A stretch of 64,000 bases of DNA from Nocardioidaceae bacterium (lineage in GTDB: Bacteria; Actinomycetota; Actinomycetes; Propionibacteriales; Nocardioidaceae), in the NCBI GenBank assembly GCA_018672315.1, contig CP076053.1, positions 558,001 to 622,000 of the forward strand, written 5' to 3'. Of this stretch, positions 19,342 to 30,034 are shown one piece after another. The notes beneath the pieces are model-generated. The model was not told the DNA's origin and ran no database searches. It saw only the letters and a program-made list of their open reading frames with translations. The number at the start of each line of letters is the position of its first letter. The stretch's first letter is position 1. A program made the position numbers and the translations under genes.

Positions 19342-20355
19342 ATGAGCACGAACTCGGCTGCAGGAGCACCGGTCATCGAGACCCAGGGGCTGCGCAAGGT
19401 CTTCCGTACGCGCCGCGGGCGGTCCGTCGTCGCGGTCGACGGACTCGACCTCGCCGTGCCGGCCGGCGGCGTCCACGGTTTCCTGGGCCCGAACGGCTCG
19501 GGCAAGACCACCAGCATCCGCATGATGCTCGGCCTGGCCTCCGTCACCGACGGCACGATCCGCCTCTTCGGCGAGCCCGTGCCCCGGCAGCTGCCCACGG
19601 TCATGCCCCGCATCGGCGCCGTCGTCGAGCAGCCGAAGTTCACCCCGACCTTCACCGGACGCCGCAACCTCGAGCTGCTCGCCCGCACCCACGGGGTCGA
19701 CGACCGTGCCGTCGACCGCACGCTCGAGCAGGTCGGCATGAGCGGACGCGAGTCCGAGCGGTTCAAGGGCTACTCGCTCGGCATGAAGCAACGGCTCGCG
19801 ATCGCCGCGACCCTGCTGACCGAGCCCGACCTGCTGATCCTCGACGAGCCGACGAACGGGCTCGACCCGGCGGGCATCCGCGAGATCCGCGACCTCATCC
19901 GCACCCTCGGCGAGCAGGGCGTCACCGTATTGCTGAGCTCGCACATCCTCGCCGAGGTCGAGCAGGTCTGCCGCACCGTGACCATCATCGGGCGAGGCCG
20001 TCGGCTGGCCGAGGGCAGCGTGGCCGAGCTCGTCGCCGGGACGCGGACGACCCGTCTCGTGGTGGGCGACACCGAGGCCACGGCTCGCGCGGCACAGCTG
20101 CTGGGCGACTCCGGGCACGCCGTACGCCGGGAGGGCGAGGCCCTGCTCCTCGACGACGTCGACCCCGGTGAGGCCAACCGGCTGCTCGGTGAGGCCGGCA
20201 TCTGGGCGAGCGAGCTGACACCCGTGCGCCGTGACCTCGAGGGCGTCTTCCTCGAGCTCACCGCCGGCGCCGGACCCGGGCGTCCGAGCCCCGGCATGAC
20301 AGGGGACCCGTCGCGGGGAGCCGACCCGAGCCGACCGAGCGGAGAGTCCCGATGA
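19342..20355 (+). CDS. ABC transporter ATP-binding protein
   Basis: A 337-residue nucleotide-binding subunit of a DrrA/CcmA-type exporter. Walker A is GPNGSGKTT, the signature is YSLGMKQR, Walker B is LLILDEPTNGLDP, and the H-loop is LLSSHIL. A C-terminal extension of about 90 residues is poorly conserved. The start at 19342 is chosen over an earlier in-frame ATG because GGAGGTGG lies just upstream. The stop overlaps the permease start by four bases, so the two are translationally coupled. The substrate is unknown. Confidence 0.92.
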   Translation: MSTNSAAGAPVIETQGLRKVFRTRRGRSVVAVDGLDLAVPAGGVHGFLGPNGSGKTTSIRMMLGLASVTDGTIRLFGEPVPRQLPTVMPRIGAVVEQPKFTPTFTGRRNLELLARTHGVDDRAVDRTLEQVGMSGRESERFKGYSLGMKQRLAIAATLLTEPDLLILDEPTNGLDPAGIREIRDLIRTLGEQGVTVLLSSHILAEVEQVCRTVTIIGRGRRLAEGSVAELVAGTRTTRLVVGDTEATARAAQLLGDSGHAVRREGEALLLDDVDPGEANRLLGEAGIWASELTPVRRDLEGVFLELTAGAGPGRPSPGMTGDPSRGADPSRPSGESR

Positions 20356-21335
20356 GCCTGCTGCGCCTGAGCCGTGTCGAGCTGACGCGGTACCGCTCCC
20401 GCCGCGCCATCGCCTTCCTGGTGGTGGTCTCCCTCGTGCTCACCGCCGTCATCGCCGCGGTCCTGATCTTCCAGACCCGGCCCTTCGACCGGGCCGACAT
20501 CCAGCGCGCCGAGCAGCAGGCGGCCGCCGAGGCCGAGCAGCCGTACATTCAGCGTGAGCTGCGGCGCTGCGTGAACCGGCCGCGCACCTACGGCATCCGG
20601 CCCGACAACCCGGACGTGCAGCAACGCTGCGAGGAGTTCGTGCTGCCGACGGCCGAGTGGTACCTCTACCGGCCCGAGCTCCGCCCCCGCGAGCAGCTGC
20701 AGGGCGGCGCCCTGGGCGTCGCGACGATGCTGGTGATGGCGCTGATCCTCGCGGCCACGACGTTCGCCGGCGCCGACTGGAACTCCGGGTCGCTGATTAA
20801 CCAGCTGCTGGCCGTGCCCGGACGCGTACGCCTCTGGGTCGCCAAGGCCCTCCCCGTCACGGTGGTCTCGACCGCGGTGACGCTGGTGACGCTCGCCGGG
20901 TGGTGGACGGCCGTGCTGGTCACGGCCCGGCTGCGCGACATCGGGGTCGGCGGTCCCCTGCTGGCCGACATCGGGTGGCAGATCGTGCGGGCCGGGGCCC
21001 TGGCCGGGTTCGCGGCTCTCGGCGCGTACGCCCTGACGATGCTGCTCCGCAGCACCGTCGCCACCCTCGGGGTGCTGTTCGCGTACACCGTGGTCGGTGA
21101 CCTGGTGCTGAACCTGCTGCCGTTCGACGGGCAGCGATACGCGATCTCGACCAACGTCTTCGCCTGGCTCAACGGCAGCTTCACCTACTACGACTACGAC
21201 CGGTGCCTCGGCGCGGTCGGGCGCTGCCAGGAGGCCGTCACGATCACCCAGGCCGACGCGGTCCCCGTGCTCGTGGTCCTGGTGGCCGTCGTGATCGGGC
21301 TGTCGTTGCTCACCTTCCGGCGCCGCGACGTCTGA
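20352..21335 (+). CDS. ABC transporter permease
   Basis: A 327-residue membrane subunit partner of the preceding ATPase (ATGA overlap). There are about six hydrophobic segments: residues 18-38, 120-140, 170-195, 210-230, 237-255 and 300-320, with a large extracytoplasmic loop of about 80 residues after the first helix that contains two cysteines (RRCVNRP and RCEEF). This is the ABC-2 exporter arrangement. Substrate unknown. Confidence 0.88.
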   Translation: MSLLRLSRVELTRYRSRRAIAFLVVVSLVLTAVIAAVLIFQTRPFDRADIQRAEQQAAAEAEQPYIQRELRRCVNRPRTYGIRPDNPDVQQRCEEFVLPTAEWYLYRPELRPREQLQGGALGVATMLVMALILAATTFAGADWNSGSLINQLLAVPGRVRLWVAKALPVTVVSTAVTLVTLAGWWTAVLVTARLRDIGVGGPLLADIGWQIVRAGALAGFAALGAYALTMLLRSTVATLGVLFAYTVVGDLVLNLLPFDGQRYAISTNVFAWLNGSFTYYDYDRCLGAVGRCQEAVTITQADAVPVLVVLVAVVIGLSLLTFRRRDV

Positions 21336-21368
21336 GCCGGCCCCGCGGGCGGGCGTAGGCTCGGACGC

Positions 21369-22112
21369 ATGAGCAGCCAGGACTCCCCCGTCATCCGAGT
21401 CGTCGGCCTGGGCGCCGACGCCGTGGCGTACGAGGACGCCTGGGAGCTGCAGCGCGCGGTGCACGCGGGCGTCGCCGAGGGGGCACCGGACGAGGTGCTG
21501 CTGCTCGAGCACCCTCCCGTCTACACCGCCGGCAAGCGCACCGAACCCCACGAGCGACCGACCGACGGCACCCCGGTCGTCGACGTCGACCGCGGCGGCA
21601 AGATCACCTTCCACGGCCCCGGCCAGCTGGTCGGCTACCCGATCGTGAGGCTGCCCGAGCACGTGCTCGTCGTCGACTACGTGCGCCGGCTCGAGGAGGC
21701 GCTGATCCTCACCTGCCGCGACCTCGGCGTCACGACCGCCCGCGTGCCGGGTCGCTCGGGCGTCTGGTTGCGCGCCGACGACCGCGGCCCCGAGCGCAAG
21801 ATCGCCGCCATCGGCATCCGGGTCTCGCGCGGGGTCACGATGCACGGCTTCAGCCTCAACTGCGACGTCGACCTGGCCTGGTACGACCGCTTCGTGCCCT
21901 GCGGCATCGCCGACGCCGGGGTCACCACCCTCAGCGCCGAGCTGGGGCGCGAGGTGACGTGCAGCGACGTGCTGCCGATCGTCGAGCGGCACCTCCAGGC
22001 GCTGCTGGCCTGGCAGCCGTACGACCGCACGCCCGACTACGAGCCCCGGCCGGACCCGGCGAAGCCGCTCGGCCCCGCGGTCACGGTGCTCGCGCCGTCC
22101 GCGGGGGCGTGA
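21369..22112 (+). CDS. lipB: octanoyl-[ACP]:protein N-octanoyltransferase
   Basis: A 247-residue LipB that moves octanoyl from ACP to the lipoyl lysine of E2/GcvH. The [16 protein letters not shown] motif and [13 protein letters not shown] with the catalytic cysteine are clear, and the catalytic lysine is in ERKIAAIG. The C-terminal 30 residues are variable. ATG at 21369. A membrane protein gene overlaps its stop. lipA lies 5 kb downstream, separated by unrelated genes, unlike in M. tuberculosis where lipB and lipA are adjacent. Confidence 0.96.
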   Translation: MSSQDSPVIRVVGLGADAVAYEDAWELQRAVHAGVAEGAPDEVLLLEHPPVYTAGKRTEPHERPTDGTPVVDVDRGGKITFHGPGQLVGYPIVRLPEHVLVVDYVRRLEEALILTCRDLGVTTARVPGRSGVWLRADDRGPERKIAAIGIRVSRGVTMHGFSLNCDVDLAWYDRFVPCGIADAGVTTLSAELGREVTCSDVLPIVERHLQALLAWQPYDRTPDYEPRPDPAKPLGPAVTVLAPSAGA

Positions 22113-22861
22113 GCGACCGGACGACGCCGGCTGGTCCGGAGGCGCCGCCTCGGCACCTGTCGTGGGCCGCGCGCCTCGCGCTGGTCCTCCTCGCGCTCGG
22201 TGCGGTGCTCGTCACGACGCTGGTCGCCGGACTGGTGGTCACCGGGACCGGCCCGCCGTCCTCCGCTGAACGCGCGCGGGCGGCCGAGCTCGCGTCGACC
22301 GAGATCGCCTCGCCGCAGCTGCAGGCGGCCGTGACGGACTGCGTGCAGGCGCCGGTGGCGTACGGGGTGCCGGCGAGCACCTCGGGTGCGAGTCGTCGGG
22401 CCGCCTGCCTCGGGGCGATGACACCGCCACCCACGGCCTACCTCGGACGGCCGCCGTTGCGGGTCGCCTCCGTCGCGGCGTACGACATGCTGCTGCTCGG
22501 TCTCCTGCTCACCGCCGTGGCGGGCCTCGGTGGGCTCGTGCTCGGGAGGACGGTCCGGCCGCTGCGGGCGACGGTCGCGGGCGCAGCCGTCGGTCTCACC
22601 GCCGCGGGCTCGGTCTGGGTCGTCGTGGCGGTGGCGCTGCTCGCGCGCGGTCAGACCGGCGACGTCGCGGTGCCGCTGCTGCAGGTCACCCGTGTCGGCC
22701 TGCTCACCGCCCTCGCGTCGGGGATCGGTGCGTACGCGAGTCGGCGCCTGGGTGGCGCGGCGCCCGCGGTCCTCGTCGTCGGTCTCCTCGGAGGCGCGAG
22801 CCTCCTGCTGCCCGTCGACGTGCTCGACGTCGCCGGCGCCTGGATCACCGCGAGCTGGTGA
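22109..22861 (+). CDS. membrane protein of unknown function (250 aa)
   Basis: A 250-residue protein with four predicted membrane helices: residues 19-43, about 130-150, 160-185 and 195-245. After the first helix a soluble loop of about 85 residues contains two cysteines ([10 protein letters not shown] and RRAACLGAM) that may form a disulfide outside the cell. The GTG at 22109 overlaps the lipB stop (GTGA), so translation is probably coupled to lipB. I do not recognise the family. Confidence 0.7.
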   Translation: MSDRTTPAGPEAPPRHLSWAARLALVLLALGAVLVTTLVAGLVVTGTGPPSSAERARAAELASTEIASPQLQAAVTDCVQAPVAYGVPASTSGASRRAACLGAMTPPPTAYLGRPPLRVASVAAYDMLLLGLLLTAVAGLGGLVLGRTVRPLRATVAGAAVGLTAAGSVWVVVAVALLARGQTGDVAVPLLQVTRVGLLTALASGIGAYASRRLGGAAPAVLVVGLLGGASLLLPVDVLDVAGAWITASW

Positions 22862-23237
22862 GCGGCACCTCGCGCGCGGGACCGCCGGCCCCGGGCATCC
22901 CGACCGGCGGGGACCCCGTCGGCGCGCTCTCGCACACGGCGTACGTCCGAGCGGGCTCGCCGGTGAGGACCCTGACCCGAGGCCCTGCGGCTGTCCCGGT
23001 CGCCCCACCGGGTGGTGCGACGAAGCCACAGCCGTCCGTACGCCTCGCCCCGACGCCCTCCCGTCCCGACAGCAGCCCGTCGACGGGCACGCGGGCGTCG
23101 ACGTAGCGAGGACTCAGCACGGCACCGTGCGCAGCAGCGGTGGCGACACCGGCGAGACCGACCGACAGGCCGATGAGCAGGCCGATGGCCACGACGACCA
23201 CCGACAGGACGGTCGTGTGCCAGGTGGGCAGTCTCAT
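22845..23237 (-). CDS. small membrane-anchored hypothetical protein (130 aa)
   Basis: A 130-residue protein with one hydrophobic N-terminal segment, TVLSVVVVAIGLLIGLSVGL at about residues 9-28, which may be an anchor or signal peptide ending near AAAHGA. The remainder is Gly/Pro/Arg-rich with two cysteines. No family recognised. The ATG at 23237 gives a natural signal start. It overlaps the 250-aa membrane protein gene by 17 bp at the 3' ends. Confidence 0.55.
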   Translation of the reverse strand: MRLPTWHTTVLSVVVVAIGLLIGLSVGLAGVATAAAHGAVLSPRYVDARVPVDGLLSGREGVGARRTDGCGFVAPPGGATGTAAGPRVRVLTGEPARTYAVCESAPTGSPPVGMPGAGGPAREVPLTSSR

Positions 23238-23289
23238 GGTGCTTGGACGCAGGATGCCGTCGAACGGTTCCACCGCCCGGCAGGGCACC

Positions 23290-24108
23290 TCAGCACTCGG
23301 CGCGTACGTGCCCTCGCGCCCCGGCGGGTCTCACGGCGCGGTCCCGCAGCAGCACCGACCAGCGGTCGCCGTGCCTCGCGCAGGCTGCGTCGAAGTCGGC
23401 GCGCCTGTACTCGATCTGCACGATGCGCCGCCCGTGGGCAGCGGCGTAGCGGTCGCACTCGTCGTAGCGCCGGCACTCCTCCACGACCGCGAAGTCGAAC
23501 CCGACCCGGCGTACGGCACGGGGGCGGAGCCCCGCGAGGTTCTTCTGCGCGACCGCGAGGCCGACCCGGTGGACGCCGCGGGTGATGCGGCGGGCGAGGG
23601 CGAGGTTGTCGGCGCGCCGCAGCTGTCGCCCGGAGCGCAGGAAGGAGTCGAGGTTGTCGAGCTCGACCGCCTCGTAGCCGGCCCGGCCGCAGCCCCTGGC
23701 CCACCGCACGACCACCCGGGCGACCTCCGCACGGACCGCAGGGCGACGCGTGTCGAGCAGCACCTCCTGCCGCCATCCCGGGTCGCGCACCAGACGTCCG
23801 TCGCGGTCGCGCAGCAGCGCGCCCGGGTGGTGCGTACGCCACCAGCCCAGCGCCCCCGGCTGGGTCTGGAAGGCGTTGAGATAGCAGACGTCGAAGCCGC
23901 CGCCGCTCCCGTCGGGGTCCGCCGGCGGCGCCGTGCGGTCGCGCACCACGACGACCGCCCCGGGCACCTCGTACGCCCCGCCCAGCTGGTAGTCCGCCTC
24001 CGCGCCCACCGGGAACGGCGTGACTCGCGCCTGCGCCGGTGCGGCGGCGACGGGGAGTGCGAGCGTCGCCGCAACCGCGAGCACGGCGAGCCGCCCGGGC
24101 GCCCTCAC
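23290..24108 (-). CDS. secreted GH114-like endo-alpha-1,4-polygalactosaminidase family protein
   Basis: A 272-residue exported protein. The signal peptide ends near AAPAQA. The TIM-barrel of the GH114/TM1410 type shows [18 protein letters not shown], a [13 protein letters not shown] motif and the active-site-like [15 protein letters not shown], followed by QKNLAGL and [15 protein letters not shown]. The family hydrolyses galactosaminogalactan-type polymers. The GTG at 24108 overlaps the stop of the upstream PQQ-type dehydrogenase gene by four bases, so the two are coupled. Confidence 0.82.
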   Translation of the reverse strand: MRAPGRLAVLAVAATLALPVAAAPAQARVTPFPVGAEADYQLGGAYEVPGAVVVVRDRTAPPADPDGSGGGFDVCYLNAFQTQPGALGWWRTHHPGALLRDRDGRLVRDPGWRQEVLLDTRRPAVRAEVARVVVRWARGCGRAGYEAVELDNLDSFLRSGRQLRRADNLALARRITRGVHRVGLAVAQKNLAGLRPRAVRRVGFDFAVVEECRRYDECDRYAAAHGRRIVQIEYRRADFDAACARHGDRWSVLLRDRAVRPAGARGHVRAEC

Positions 24109-27100
24109 GAGCAGACCCCCACCGCATTGCCCTCCAGGCACAGGTAGACGGGGGCCGACGTGGCCGGGTGCCCCGCGCTGTCGGTGACCGAGGCGGTGAG
24201 CCGGTACGCCGTACGCCCCTCGGCGTGATCCTGGGTCAGCCTTGCCGAGCCCGTACGCCCCTGCTCGCGCACCGCCGGGTGCAGGTGGGGCACCTCGCCC
24301 GGGTAGTGCAGGATCTGCAGCGTCGTCGTGGCGGAGTCGGCGATGTCGGCCCCTGCTGCGTCCGTCGCCGTGACCTGCCAGGAGACCTCGTCGCCGGGCG
24401 CGTGGAAGGTGCCGTCGGGCACCGTCACCGCGACCTCGGGGAAGGCCGTCGTGGGTTCCCAGGTCGCCCGGGAAGCGGCGATCCCGCGCTCGTCGACGTA
24501 GTCCAGCCGCGCGCGGTGGATGCCCGGCACGAGAGTGCGTACGAACCGCTCGCCGGAGTCGCCGCCGACCCCGAAGGTGTCGAGGACGACCTCGTCGTCG
24601 AGCACGAAGCGCGTCGGCCCCGCACCGGTCGCGACGAACTCGTACGCCCCGCCGGCGAAGCGGAACCTGCCCTCGAAGCTCACCGCGCTGCCCTGGTCGG
24701 GGATGCCGGGGGGTCGGGGAAAGGCCTCGGCGGTCTGCTCGCAGGTCACGGCGTCAGGGGTGCCGGTGAGCTCGCCGTCGGCGAACCACGAAGCACGCCA
24801 GGTGCCGAGGTCGCACGTCGTCGCACCGTCGGTGTCGTGGACGATCCGCCGCAGCTCACCGGGGAAGATCGTCAGGAACCACACGGTGCCGTCGGGCCCG
24901 ATCCGTGTACGCACCGGCGTCGCGACGGCCTCGCGGGTCGCGAAGGACTCGTACGCCGCCCGCTCCGCGGCATCGTCGGTCGGGTCCAGGGAGGCCGTGT
25001 CGATCAGCCGCATCTCCCCCAGCGCGTAGTCGCTGTAGAGGAAGCGGTCGCGGTAGGCGGCCGGGTACGCCGGGGCCCCGGCGAGCGCGACACCGCCGGA
25101 GACGGACCCGCCCGCCTGCGGGTCGTGCGGGTAGACGTGGATCGGCGGCGTCGGCGCGGTCGGCACCTCCGGCGGCTCGGCCAGCGACGGGCACGACGGC
25201 TCGCGTCCGGCCTCCCTGAGGAACGAGGGCCCGGGGCGGTCGGCCTCGACGCACGGCCAGCCGTAGTTCGCGCCGCGCTCGAGACGGTCCAGCTCCTCCG
25301 CGGCGTCCTCGCCGACGTCGCCGAGGATGACGTCGCCCTCGGCGTCGACACCGAGCCGGAACGGATTGCGCAGCCCGTACGCCCAGATCCGGTCGCGGTT
25401 CTGCGACGCCGCCCCCGCACCGCTGTAGTAGGGGTTGTCGGGCAGGCCGAGACCGGTGTCGGGGTCGACGCGCAGCACCTTGCCGGCCAGCACGTCGAGG
25501 TCCTGGGCGCGGACGGCCTCGGGCGACTGCCCGGCGTACAGGGCGCCGTCGCCGACGGTGACCAGCAGGGCGCCCCTGTCGTCGAAGAGCAGCTCGCCCA
25601 TGGCGTGGCCGGTGCCGACGAACGGCAGGCAGCCGGGGGTCTCGGGGACCGGGCAGGCGGCCACGTCCGGTGTCCCGAGCACGACCTCCTCCGCCCCGGC
25701 CTGGACGCCGTCGCGGAGCACGACCCGCGTCACGCGGTGGGTCTGCTCGAACCGGTCCGCCTGTGCGGGGTCCTCGAGGTAGGTGTAGCCGAGGTAGACC
25801 TCGCCGGTCGTCGTACGCCGGTCGAAGTCAGGCGCCAGCGTCATCGCGATGAGCCCGACGTCGTCGCGGGCGAGCACGTGGTCGGAGATGTCGATGACCG
25901 GCTCCGGGGCCACGACGCCGTCCTCGACCAGGCGTACGAGACCGCTCTTCTCGGCCACCAGCACGCGGCGTGCGTCCAGCACCTCGAACGTCGTGGGCAG
26001 GAACAGGCCGGCGGCCAGCGTCTCGGCGCGGAACCCCTCGGGAAGACCGGTCAACGCCGCCGGCGACGCGGGCTGCTGCGTGTCGACCCGCACGGCCTGC
26101 GACACCCCGCGGCGTACGCCCTTCTCGAGCCTCGCCACCACGTCGTGGGGGCCGTCGGCCAGGCGCACGGTGTCCCAGGTCCAGACCCAGGTGCCGTCCT
26201 CGGTCTCCGTCGCGCTGCCGGCCGGCTGGGCGTCGACGTACATCTCCACGGCGCTGACCGGTTCCGCCGGGCGTACGACCACCTCGGGCCGACCGCTCAG
26301 CGCCGGCCGGCCGTCGTCGGTCGTGGTCTCGGCACCGCGGGTGACGCGCAGGGTCGCCTCGATCCCCTCCCGGCCGATCTCGACCTCGCTCGGGGCCGTG
26401 CGGACCAGCGGCGCACCGTTGAACCGTCCCGCGACCACGCGCACCTCCACCAGCCCCGCGTCCTCGGTCGGCAGGTCGAGCGCGAACCTGCCGCGGCGGT
26501 CCTGACGGTCGAAGGAGACGAACTCCCAGGGCCCCCCGACGGTCCGCTGCTGCAGGCCCATGAGCCGACCCCGCCGGGCGGGCGTCGCGGCACCGGCGAT
26601 CGTGGCCTCGCTCCCGGGGACGACCAGGGCCGGGAACGTGGCGTCGATCGTCTGCGGGACCGGCACGAGTCTCCTGGCCGGGCTGACCTCGCGACGGGCG
26701 GGTCGACCCCCGACCCAGGTGCGCGGCGCCACCGCCCGCAGCGAGGTGGGCGTGCCGGGCATGACCAGGCGTACGCGGAACCGACCGCCCGGGAAGGACC
26801 GGACCCTCTCGACCGTCCGCCAGCGCCTCTCGCCCTCGGCGTCGGTGACGCGCAGCTGCAGCCGGACGGGTCTGCGGCCGGGGGCGCCGACGGCGCCGCG
26901 GGCGAGCAGCTGCTCACCGGCGACGGGGCGGCGCGGGAGCACGGCGAGGATGATGCGCGTACGCCGGGCCGGCGGGGTCCGTGTGCCGGCTTCCGGACGC
27001 CCGGCAGACGGCGTTGCTGCCACCGGGCTCCGCGGCTCGCCCGACGCCGCGGAGGCGGCCGGCAGGGCCGACGGCGCGAGGAGACCCAGCACCAGGACGA

Positions 27101-27155
27101 GACCGACCGCGAGGGCGGTCGGCAACCGACGAGTGGACTCCCGAGATGTCAGCAC
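24105..27155 (-). CDS. secreted multidomain glucose/sorbosone dehydrogenase-like protein with PA14
   Basis: A 1016-residue exported protein. A signal peptide (residues 1-36) is followed by about 340 residues of Ig/bacterial-adhesin-like beta domains, then a six-bladed propeller of the GSDH/soluble glucose dehydrogenase type at about 350-710 ([67 protein letters not shown]). A PA14 carbohydrate-binding domain (about 745-880) and a C-terminal Ig-like domain with one disulfide complete it. The family oxidises sugars with PQQ, though many members lack proven activity. The start at 27155 (GTG) is uncertain because no strong ribosome site is visible. Confidence 0.8.
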   Translation of the reverse strand: MLTSRESTRRLPTALAVGLVLVLGLLAPSALPAASAASGEPRSPVAATPSAGRPEAGTRTPPARRTRIILAVLPRRPVAGEQLLARGAVGAPGRRPVRLQLRVTDAEGERRWRTVERVRSFPGGRFRVRLVMPGTPTSLRAVAPRTWVGGRPARREVSPARRLVPVPQTIDATFPALVVPGSEATIAGAATPARRGRLMGLQQRTVGGPWEFVSFDRQDRRGRFALDLPTEDAGLVEVRVVAGRFNGAPLVRTAPSEVEIGREGIEATLRVTRGAETTTDDGRPALSGRPEVVVRPAEPVSAVEMYVDAQPAGSATETEDGTWVWTWDTVRLADGPHDVVARLEKGVRRGVSQAVRVDTQQPASPAALTGLPEGFRAETLAAGLFLPTTFEVLDARRVLVAEKSGLVRLVEDGVVAPEPVIDISDHVLARDDVGLIAMTLAPDFDRRTTTGEVYLGYTYLEDPAQADRFEQTHRVTRVVLRDGVQAGAEEVVLGTPDVAACPVPETPGCLPFVGTGHAMGELLFDDRGALLVTVGDGALYAGQSPEAVRAQDLDVLAGKVLRVDPDTGLGLPDNPYYSGAGAASQNRDRIWAYGLRNPFRLGVDAEGDVILGDVGEDAAEELDRLERGANYGWPCVEADRPGPSFLREAGREPSCPSLAEPPEVPTAPTPPIHVYPHDPQAGGSVSGGVALAGAPAYPAAYRDRFLYSDYALGEMRLIDTASLDPTDDAAERAAYESFATREAVATPVRTRIGPDGTVWFLTIFPGELRRIVHDTDGATTCDLGTWRASWFADGELTGTPDAVTCEQTAEAFPRPPGIPDQGSAVSFEGRFRFAGGAYEFVATGAGPTRFVLDDEVVLDTFGVGGDSGERFVRTLVPGIHRARLDYVDERGIAASRATWEPTTAFPEVAVTVPDGTFHAPGDEVSWQVTATDAAGADIADSATTTLQILHYPGEVPHLHPAVREQGRTGSARLTQDHAEGRTAYRLTASVTDSAGHPATSAPVYLCLEGNAVGVCS

Positions 27156-27230
27156 CGCAGCATCCTGGCCCAGATCCGTCACCGCCGGAAGCGCCGCGCC
27201 CGCACCATGCCCGCGGCGTACGCTGGAGCC

Positions 27231-28205
27231 ATGGCAGCCACACCTGACGGCCGCAAGCTCCTCCGTCTGGAGGTCCGCAACGCCGAGACCCCGATCGAGA
27301 AGAAGCCGGCCTGGATCAAGACGAAGGCCACGATGGGTCCGCAGTACCGCGAGCTGCAGCAGCTCGTGAAGGGCGAGGGCCTGCACACCGTGTGCCAGGA
27401 GGCGGGCTGCCCCAACATCTTCGAGTGCTGGGAAGACCGGGAGGCCACCTTCCTCATCGGCGGCGAGCAGTGCACCCGACGCTGCGACTTCTGCCAGATC
27501 GACACCGGCAAGCCCGCCGAGCTCGACCGCGACGAGCCGCGTCGCGTCGCCGAGTCGGTGCAGCAGATGCAGCTGCGCTACGCCACGATCACCGGCGTCG
27601 CCCGCGACGACCTGCCCGACGGCGGCGCGTGGCTCTACGCCGAGACGGTCCGCAAGATCCACGAGCTCAACCCGGGCACCGGCGTGGAGAACCTCATCCC
27701 CGACTTCAACGGCAAGCCCGACCTGCTGACCGAGGTCTTCGAGAGCCGTCCCGAGGTGCTCGCGCACAACGTCGAGACCGTGCCCCGCATCTTCAAGCGC
27801 ATCCGCCCGGCGTTCACCTACGAGCGGTCCCTCGGGGTCCTCACCCAGGCACGCGACTTCGGCCTGGTCACCAAGTCCAACCTCATCCTCGGCATGGGCG
27901 AGACCCGCGAGGAGGTCAGCCAGGCGCTGCGCGACCTCCACGAGGCGGGCTGCGAGCTGATCACGATCACGCAGTACCTCCGCCCCTCGCCGCGCCACCA
28001 CCCCGTCGAGCGGTGGGTGAAGCCGGAGGAGTTCGTCGAGCTCAAGGACGAGGCCGACGCGATCGGGTTCTCCGGTGTGATGAGCGGGCCGCTGGTGCGG
28101 TCCTCCTACCGGGCGGGGCGTCTCTACCAGCAGGCGATGGCCGCGCGCGGTGAGACGGTCGACATCGAGCGCCCGGCCTCGCCGGTCGCGCCCGCTGCCG
28201 TCTGA
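27231..28205 (+). CDS. lipA: lipoyl synthase
   Basis: A 324-residue radical-SAM enzyme that inserts two sulfurs into octanoyl groups. The auxiliary 4Fe-4S ligands are in [14 protein letters not shown] and the SAM cluster motif CX3CX2C is in [10 protein letters not shown]. The C-terminal [14 protein letters not shown] carries the serine ligand of the auxiliary cluster (RSSY). The start at 27231 is the one that gives [17 protein letters not shown]; the long open frame further upstream is antisense to the dehydrogenase gene. It diverges from that gene with a 75-bp gap. Confidence 0.97.
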   Translation: MAATPDGRKLLRLEVRNAETPIEKKPAWIKTKATMGPQYRELQQLVKGEGLHTVCQEAGCPNIFECWEDREATFLIGGEQCTRRCDFCQIDTGKPAELDRDEPRRVAESVQQMQLRYATITGVARDDLPDGGAWLYAETVRKIHELNPGTGVENLIPDFNGKPDLLTEVFESRPEVLAHNVETVPRIFKRIRPAFTYERSLGVLTQARDFGLVTKSNLILGMGETREEVSQALRDLHEAGCELITITQYLRPSPRHHPVERWVKPEEFVELKDEADAIGFSGVMSGPLVRSSYRAGRLYQQAMAARGETVDIERPASPVAPAAV

Positions 28206-28247
28206 GGCGTACGCCCGGCCCCTGGCGCCCTGTAGGACAATGACGTC

Positions 28248-28964
28248 ATGGCGCGCGAGAAGAAGCAGAAGAAGGCGAAGAAGCCGAAGGGTCAGGGGCG
28301 CATCGCCCAGCTGAGGCAGAGCTGGACGATGACCCGCAAGGTCGACCCCAGGATGCCGCTGGTCGTGGCGGCCTGGGCGGTCGGCGTCGCCGCGGTGACC
28401 TTCCTCGTCTTCGGGGTCCTGCTGCCCGGCATCCTCGCGGTGAGCATCGTCCTGGCGGTCTTCGCCGGTCTGCTCGCGGGTCTGATCGTCTTCGGACGTC
28501 GCGCGGAGCGGGGTGCGTACGCCCAGATCGAGGGTCAGCCCGGCGCGGCGGCCGCGGTGCTGGACTCGCTGAAGCGTGGCTACAAGACCGACACCGCCGT
28601 GGCCTTCACCAAGCAGCAGGACATCGTCCACCGCGTGGTGGGACCGGCCGGCATCGTGCTGGTCGGCGAGGGCAACGGCAACCGGCTCAAGCAGCTGCTG
28701 GCCTCCGAGCGGAGGCGCCACGAGCGCATCTCCGCCGACGTCTCGCTCTCGACCGTCGTCGTCGGTCGGGGTGAGGGCGAGGTGCCGCTGCCGGACCTGC
28801 GCAAGCGCATCACCAAGCAGAAGCGCACCCTCAAGCCCGCCGAGATGACCGACGTGCTCTCACGGCTGCGCGCGCTGGACGCGCACCGTCCGCCGGTGGG
28901 TCTGCCCAAGGGCCCCCTGCCGACGTCGATGAAGGGCATGCGCAGCCAGATGCGGGGCCGCTGA
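28248..28964 (+). CDS. DUF4191 membrane protein
   Basis: A 238-residue member of DUF4191, equivalent to M. tuberculosis Rv2219, which also follows lipA. A Lys-rich N terminus (KKQKKAKKPKGQGR) precedes two membrane helices at about residues 42-62 and 66-86. A conserved cytosolic domain includes TKQQDIVHRVVGPAGIVL and LLASERRRHERI. The function is unknown. ATG at 28248, 42 bp after lipA, probably co-transcribed with it. Confidence 0.88.
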   Translation: MAREKKQKKAKKPKGQGRIAQLRQSWTMTRKVDPRMPLVVAAWAVGVAAVTFLVFGVLLPGILAVSIVLAVFAGLLAGLIVFGRRAERGAYAQIEGQPGAAAAVLDSLKRGYKTDTAVAFTKQQDIVHRVVGPAGIVLVGEGNGNRLKQLLASERRRHERISADVSLSTVVVGRGEGEVPLPDLRKRITKQKRTLKPAEMTDVLSRLRALDAHRPPVGLPKGPLPTSMKGMRSQMRGR

Positions 28965-28983
28965 CCTCCCGGTCGGTCCCGCG

Positions 28984-29008
28984 CTGACGGCCCCAGACCG
29001 CCCGTCAG
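28984..29008. terminator. stem-loop between convergent genes
   Basis: CTGACGG (28984-28990) pairs with CCGTCAG (29002-29008) around an 11-nt loop. It overlaps the stop of the minus-strand lipoprotein gene and serves the lipA-DUF4191 unit. Confidence 0.6.
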
Positions 29009-29904
29009 CCCGTCGGCTGCTCGACCACGTCGCGCTGCGCCGGTGCGGTGATGTCGACGTCGACGTCGTAGGCGAGGAAGTCGGCCACGGTGCGTACCGA
29101 GGTGCCCTGCACCTCCAGGTCGGCCGTGGTGCGGCGTACGCGCCCGTCGTCGTCGATGGCGACCACCGAGGTGAGCTGCTCGGGGGCGGCGCCGGAGGCG
29201 AGCAGCTGGTCGTACAGCGGGTTCTGCTGGGCATCGGCGAACTCGCGGAAGTCCTGCACGACCCGGAAGCGCGTCACGTCCGCGCCGTTGACCCTGCTCT
29301 CGCCGAGCTTCTCGACGGACTGCACGGAGGCGATGGTGGCCTCGGCCTGCGCGCGGGGGTCGATCTGGTCGATCTGCTGCTGCAGCTGCTCGCCGATCTG
29401 ACCGCCGGCCTCGGCGAGGTCGACCCGGGCGTACTTGCCCTGGGGGATGCCCGGGGCCTGCACGTAGAAGACCCCGTCGACGATCAGCGTCTGCAGCGTG
29501 CCGCCCCCGGCGCTCTGCGGCAACTCGGTGTCGAGCCGGGCGCTGAGCTCGCCGTCCTCGACCTGGGTGACGCCCCGGACGACCGTCTCCAGCGGCCCCT
29601 GGGGCGTGTCGACGGTGCTGACGACGCGCGTACGCACGCTCGTGTCCTCCTCCTCGGCTGCCTGCTGCACCAGGTCGACGTACTCCTGCTGCGCGGCGCT
29701 GTCGCCGCCCGAGGACCCTGAGGCCTCCGGGGACTCGCTCGGGCTCTCCTCGGCGGACTCGCTCGGGGACTGGCTGGGCGAGGCGCTCGCCGAGGCGTCG
29801 CCCGACCCGGCGGCCGGGTCCGTGTCGCCGTCCGAGCCGCACCCGGTCAGTGCGAGCGCGAGGGCGGCCGTGGTGGTCGTGAGGGCAGCGGGGAGTCGAC
29901 GCAT
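29005..29904 (-). CDS. LppX/LprAFG-type lipoprotein
   Basis: A 299-residue lipoprotein. The signal ends in the lipobox LTGC (Cys22). A Ser/Pro/Glu-rich linker of 45 residues leads into a LppX_LprAFG-like domain: TRVVSTVDTPQGPLETVVRG, LIVDGVFYVQAPGIPQGKYARVDL and TRFRVVQDFREFADAQ. Mycobacterial members bind and move lipids such as triacylated lipids across the cell wall. Start ATG at 29904. It diverges from the FAD oxidoreductase operon. Confidence 0.85.
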   Translation of the reverse strand: MRRLPAALTTTTAALALALTGCGSDGDTDPAAGSGDASASASPSQSPSESAEESPSESPEASGSSGGDSAAQQEYVDLVQQAAEEEDTSVRTRVVSTVDTPQGPLETVVRGVTQVEDGELSARLDTELPQSAGGGTLQTLIVDGVFYVQAPGIPQGKYARVDLAEAGGQIGEQLQQQIDQIDPRAQAEATIASVQSVEKLGESRVNGADVTRFRVVQDFREFADAQQNPLYDQLLASGAAPEQLTSVVAIDDDGRVRRTTADLEVQGTSVRTVADFLAYDVDVDITAPAQRDVVEQPTG

Positions 29905-30034
29905 GGCACCTGCATACCCCGGGTGTGGAGGAACACTCGACATCGACCGGTCACCGCGGCGTGTCAGGATGTGCGGTGGCCCGCCACGGGCCTCCCGGAC
30001 CCATCCGCCAGGCCCAGCGAGGCGAACCCACCAC

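Noticed and set aside
24039-27230. The open frame upstream of lipA, extending over 1000 codons
   Set aside because: It is antisense to the sugar dehydrogenase gene. LipA starts at 27231 with the family N terminus.
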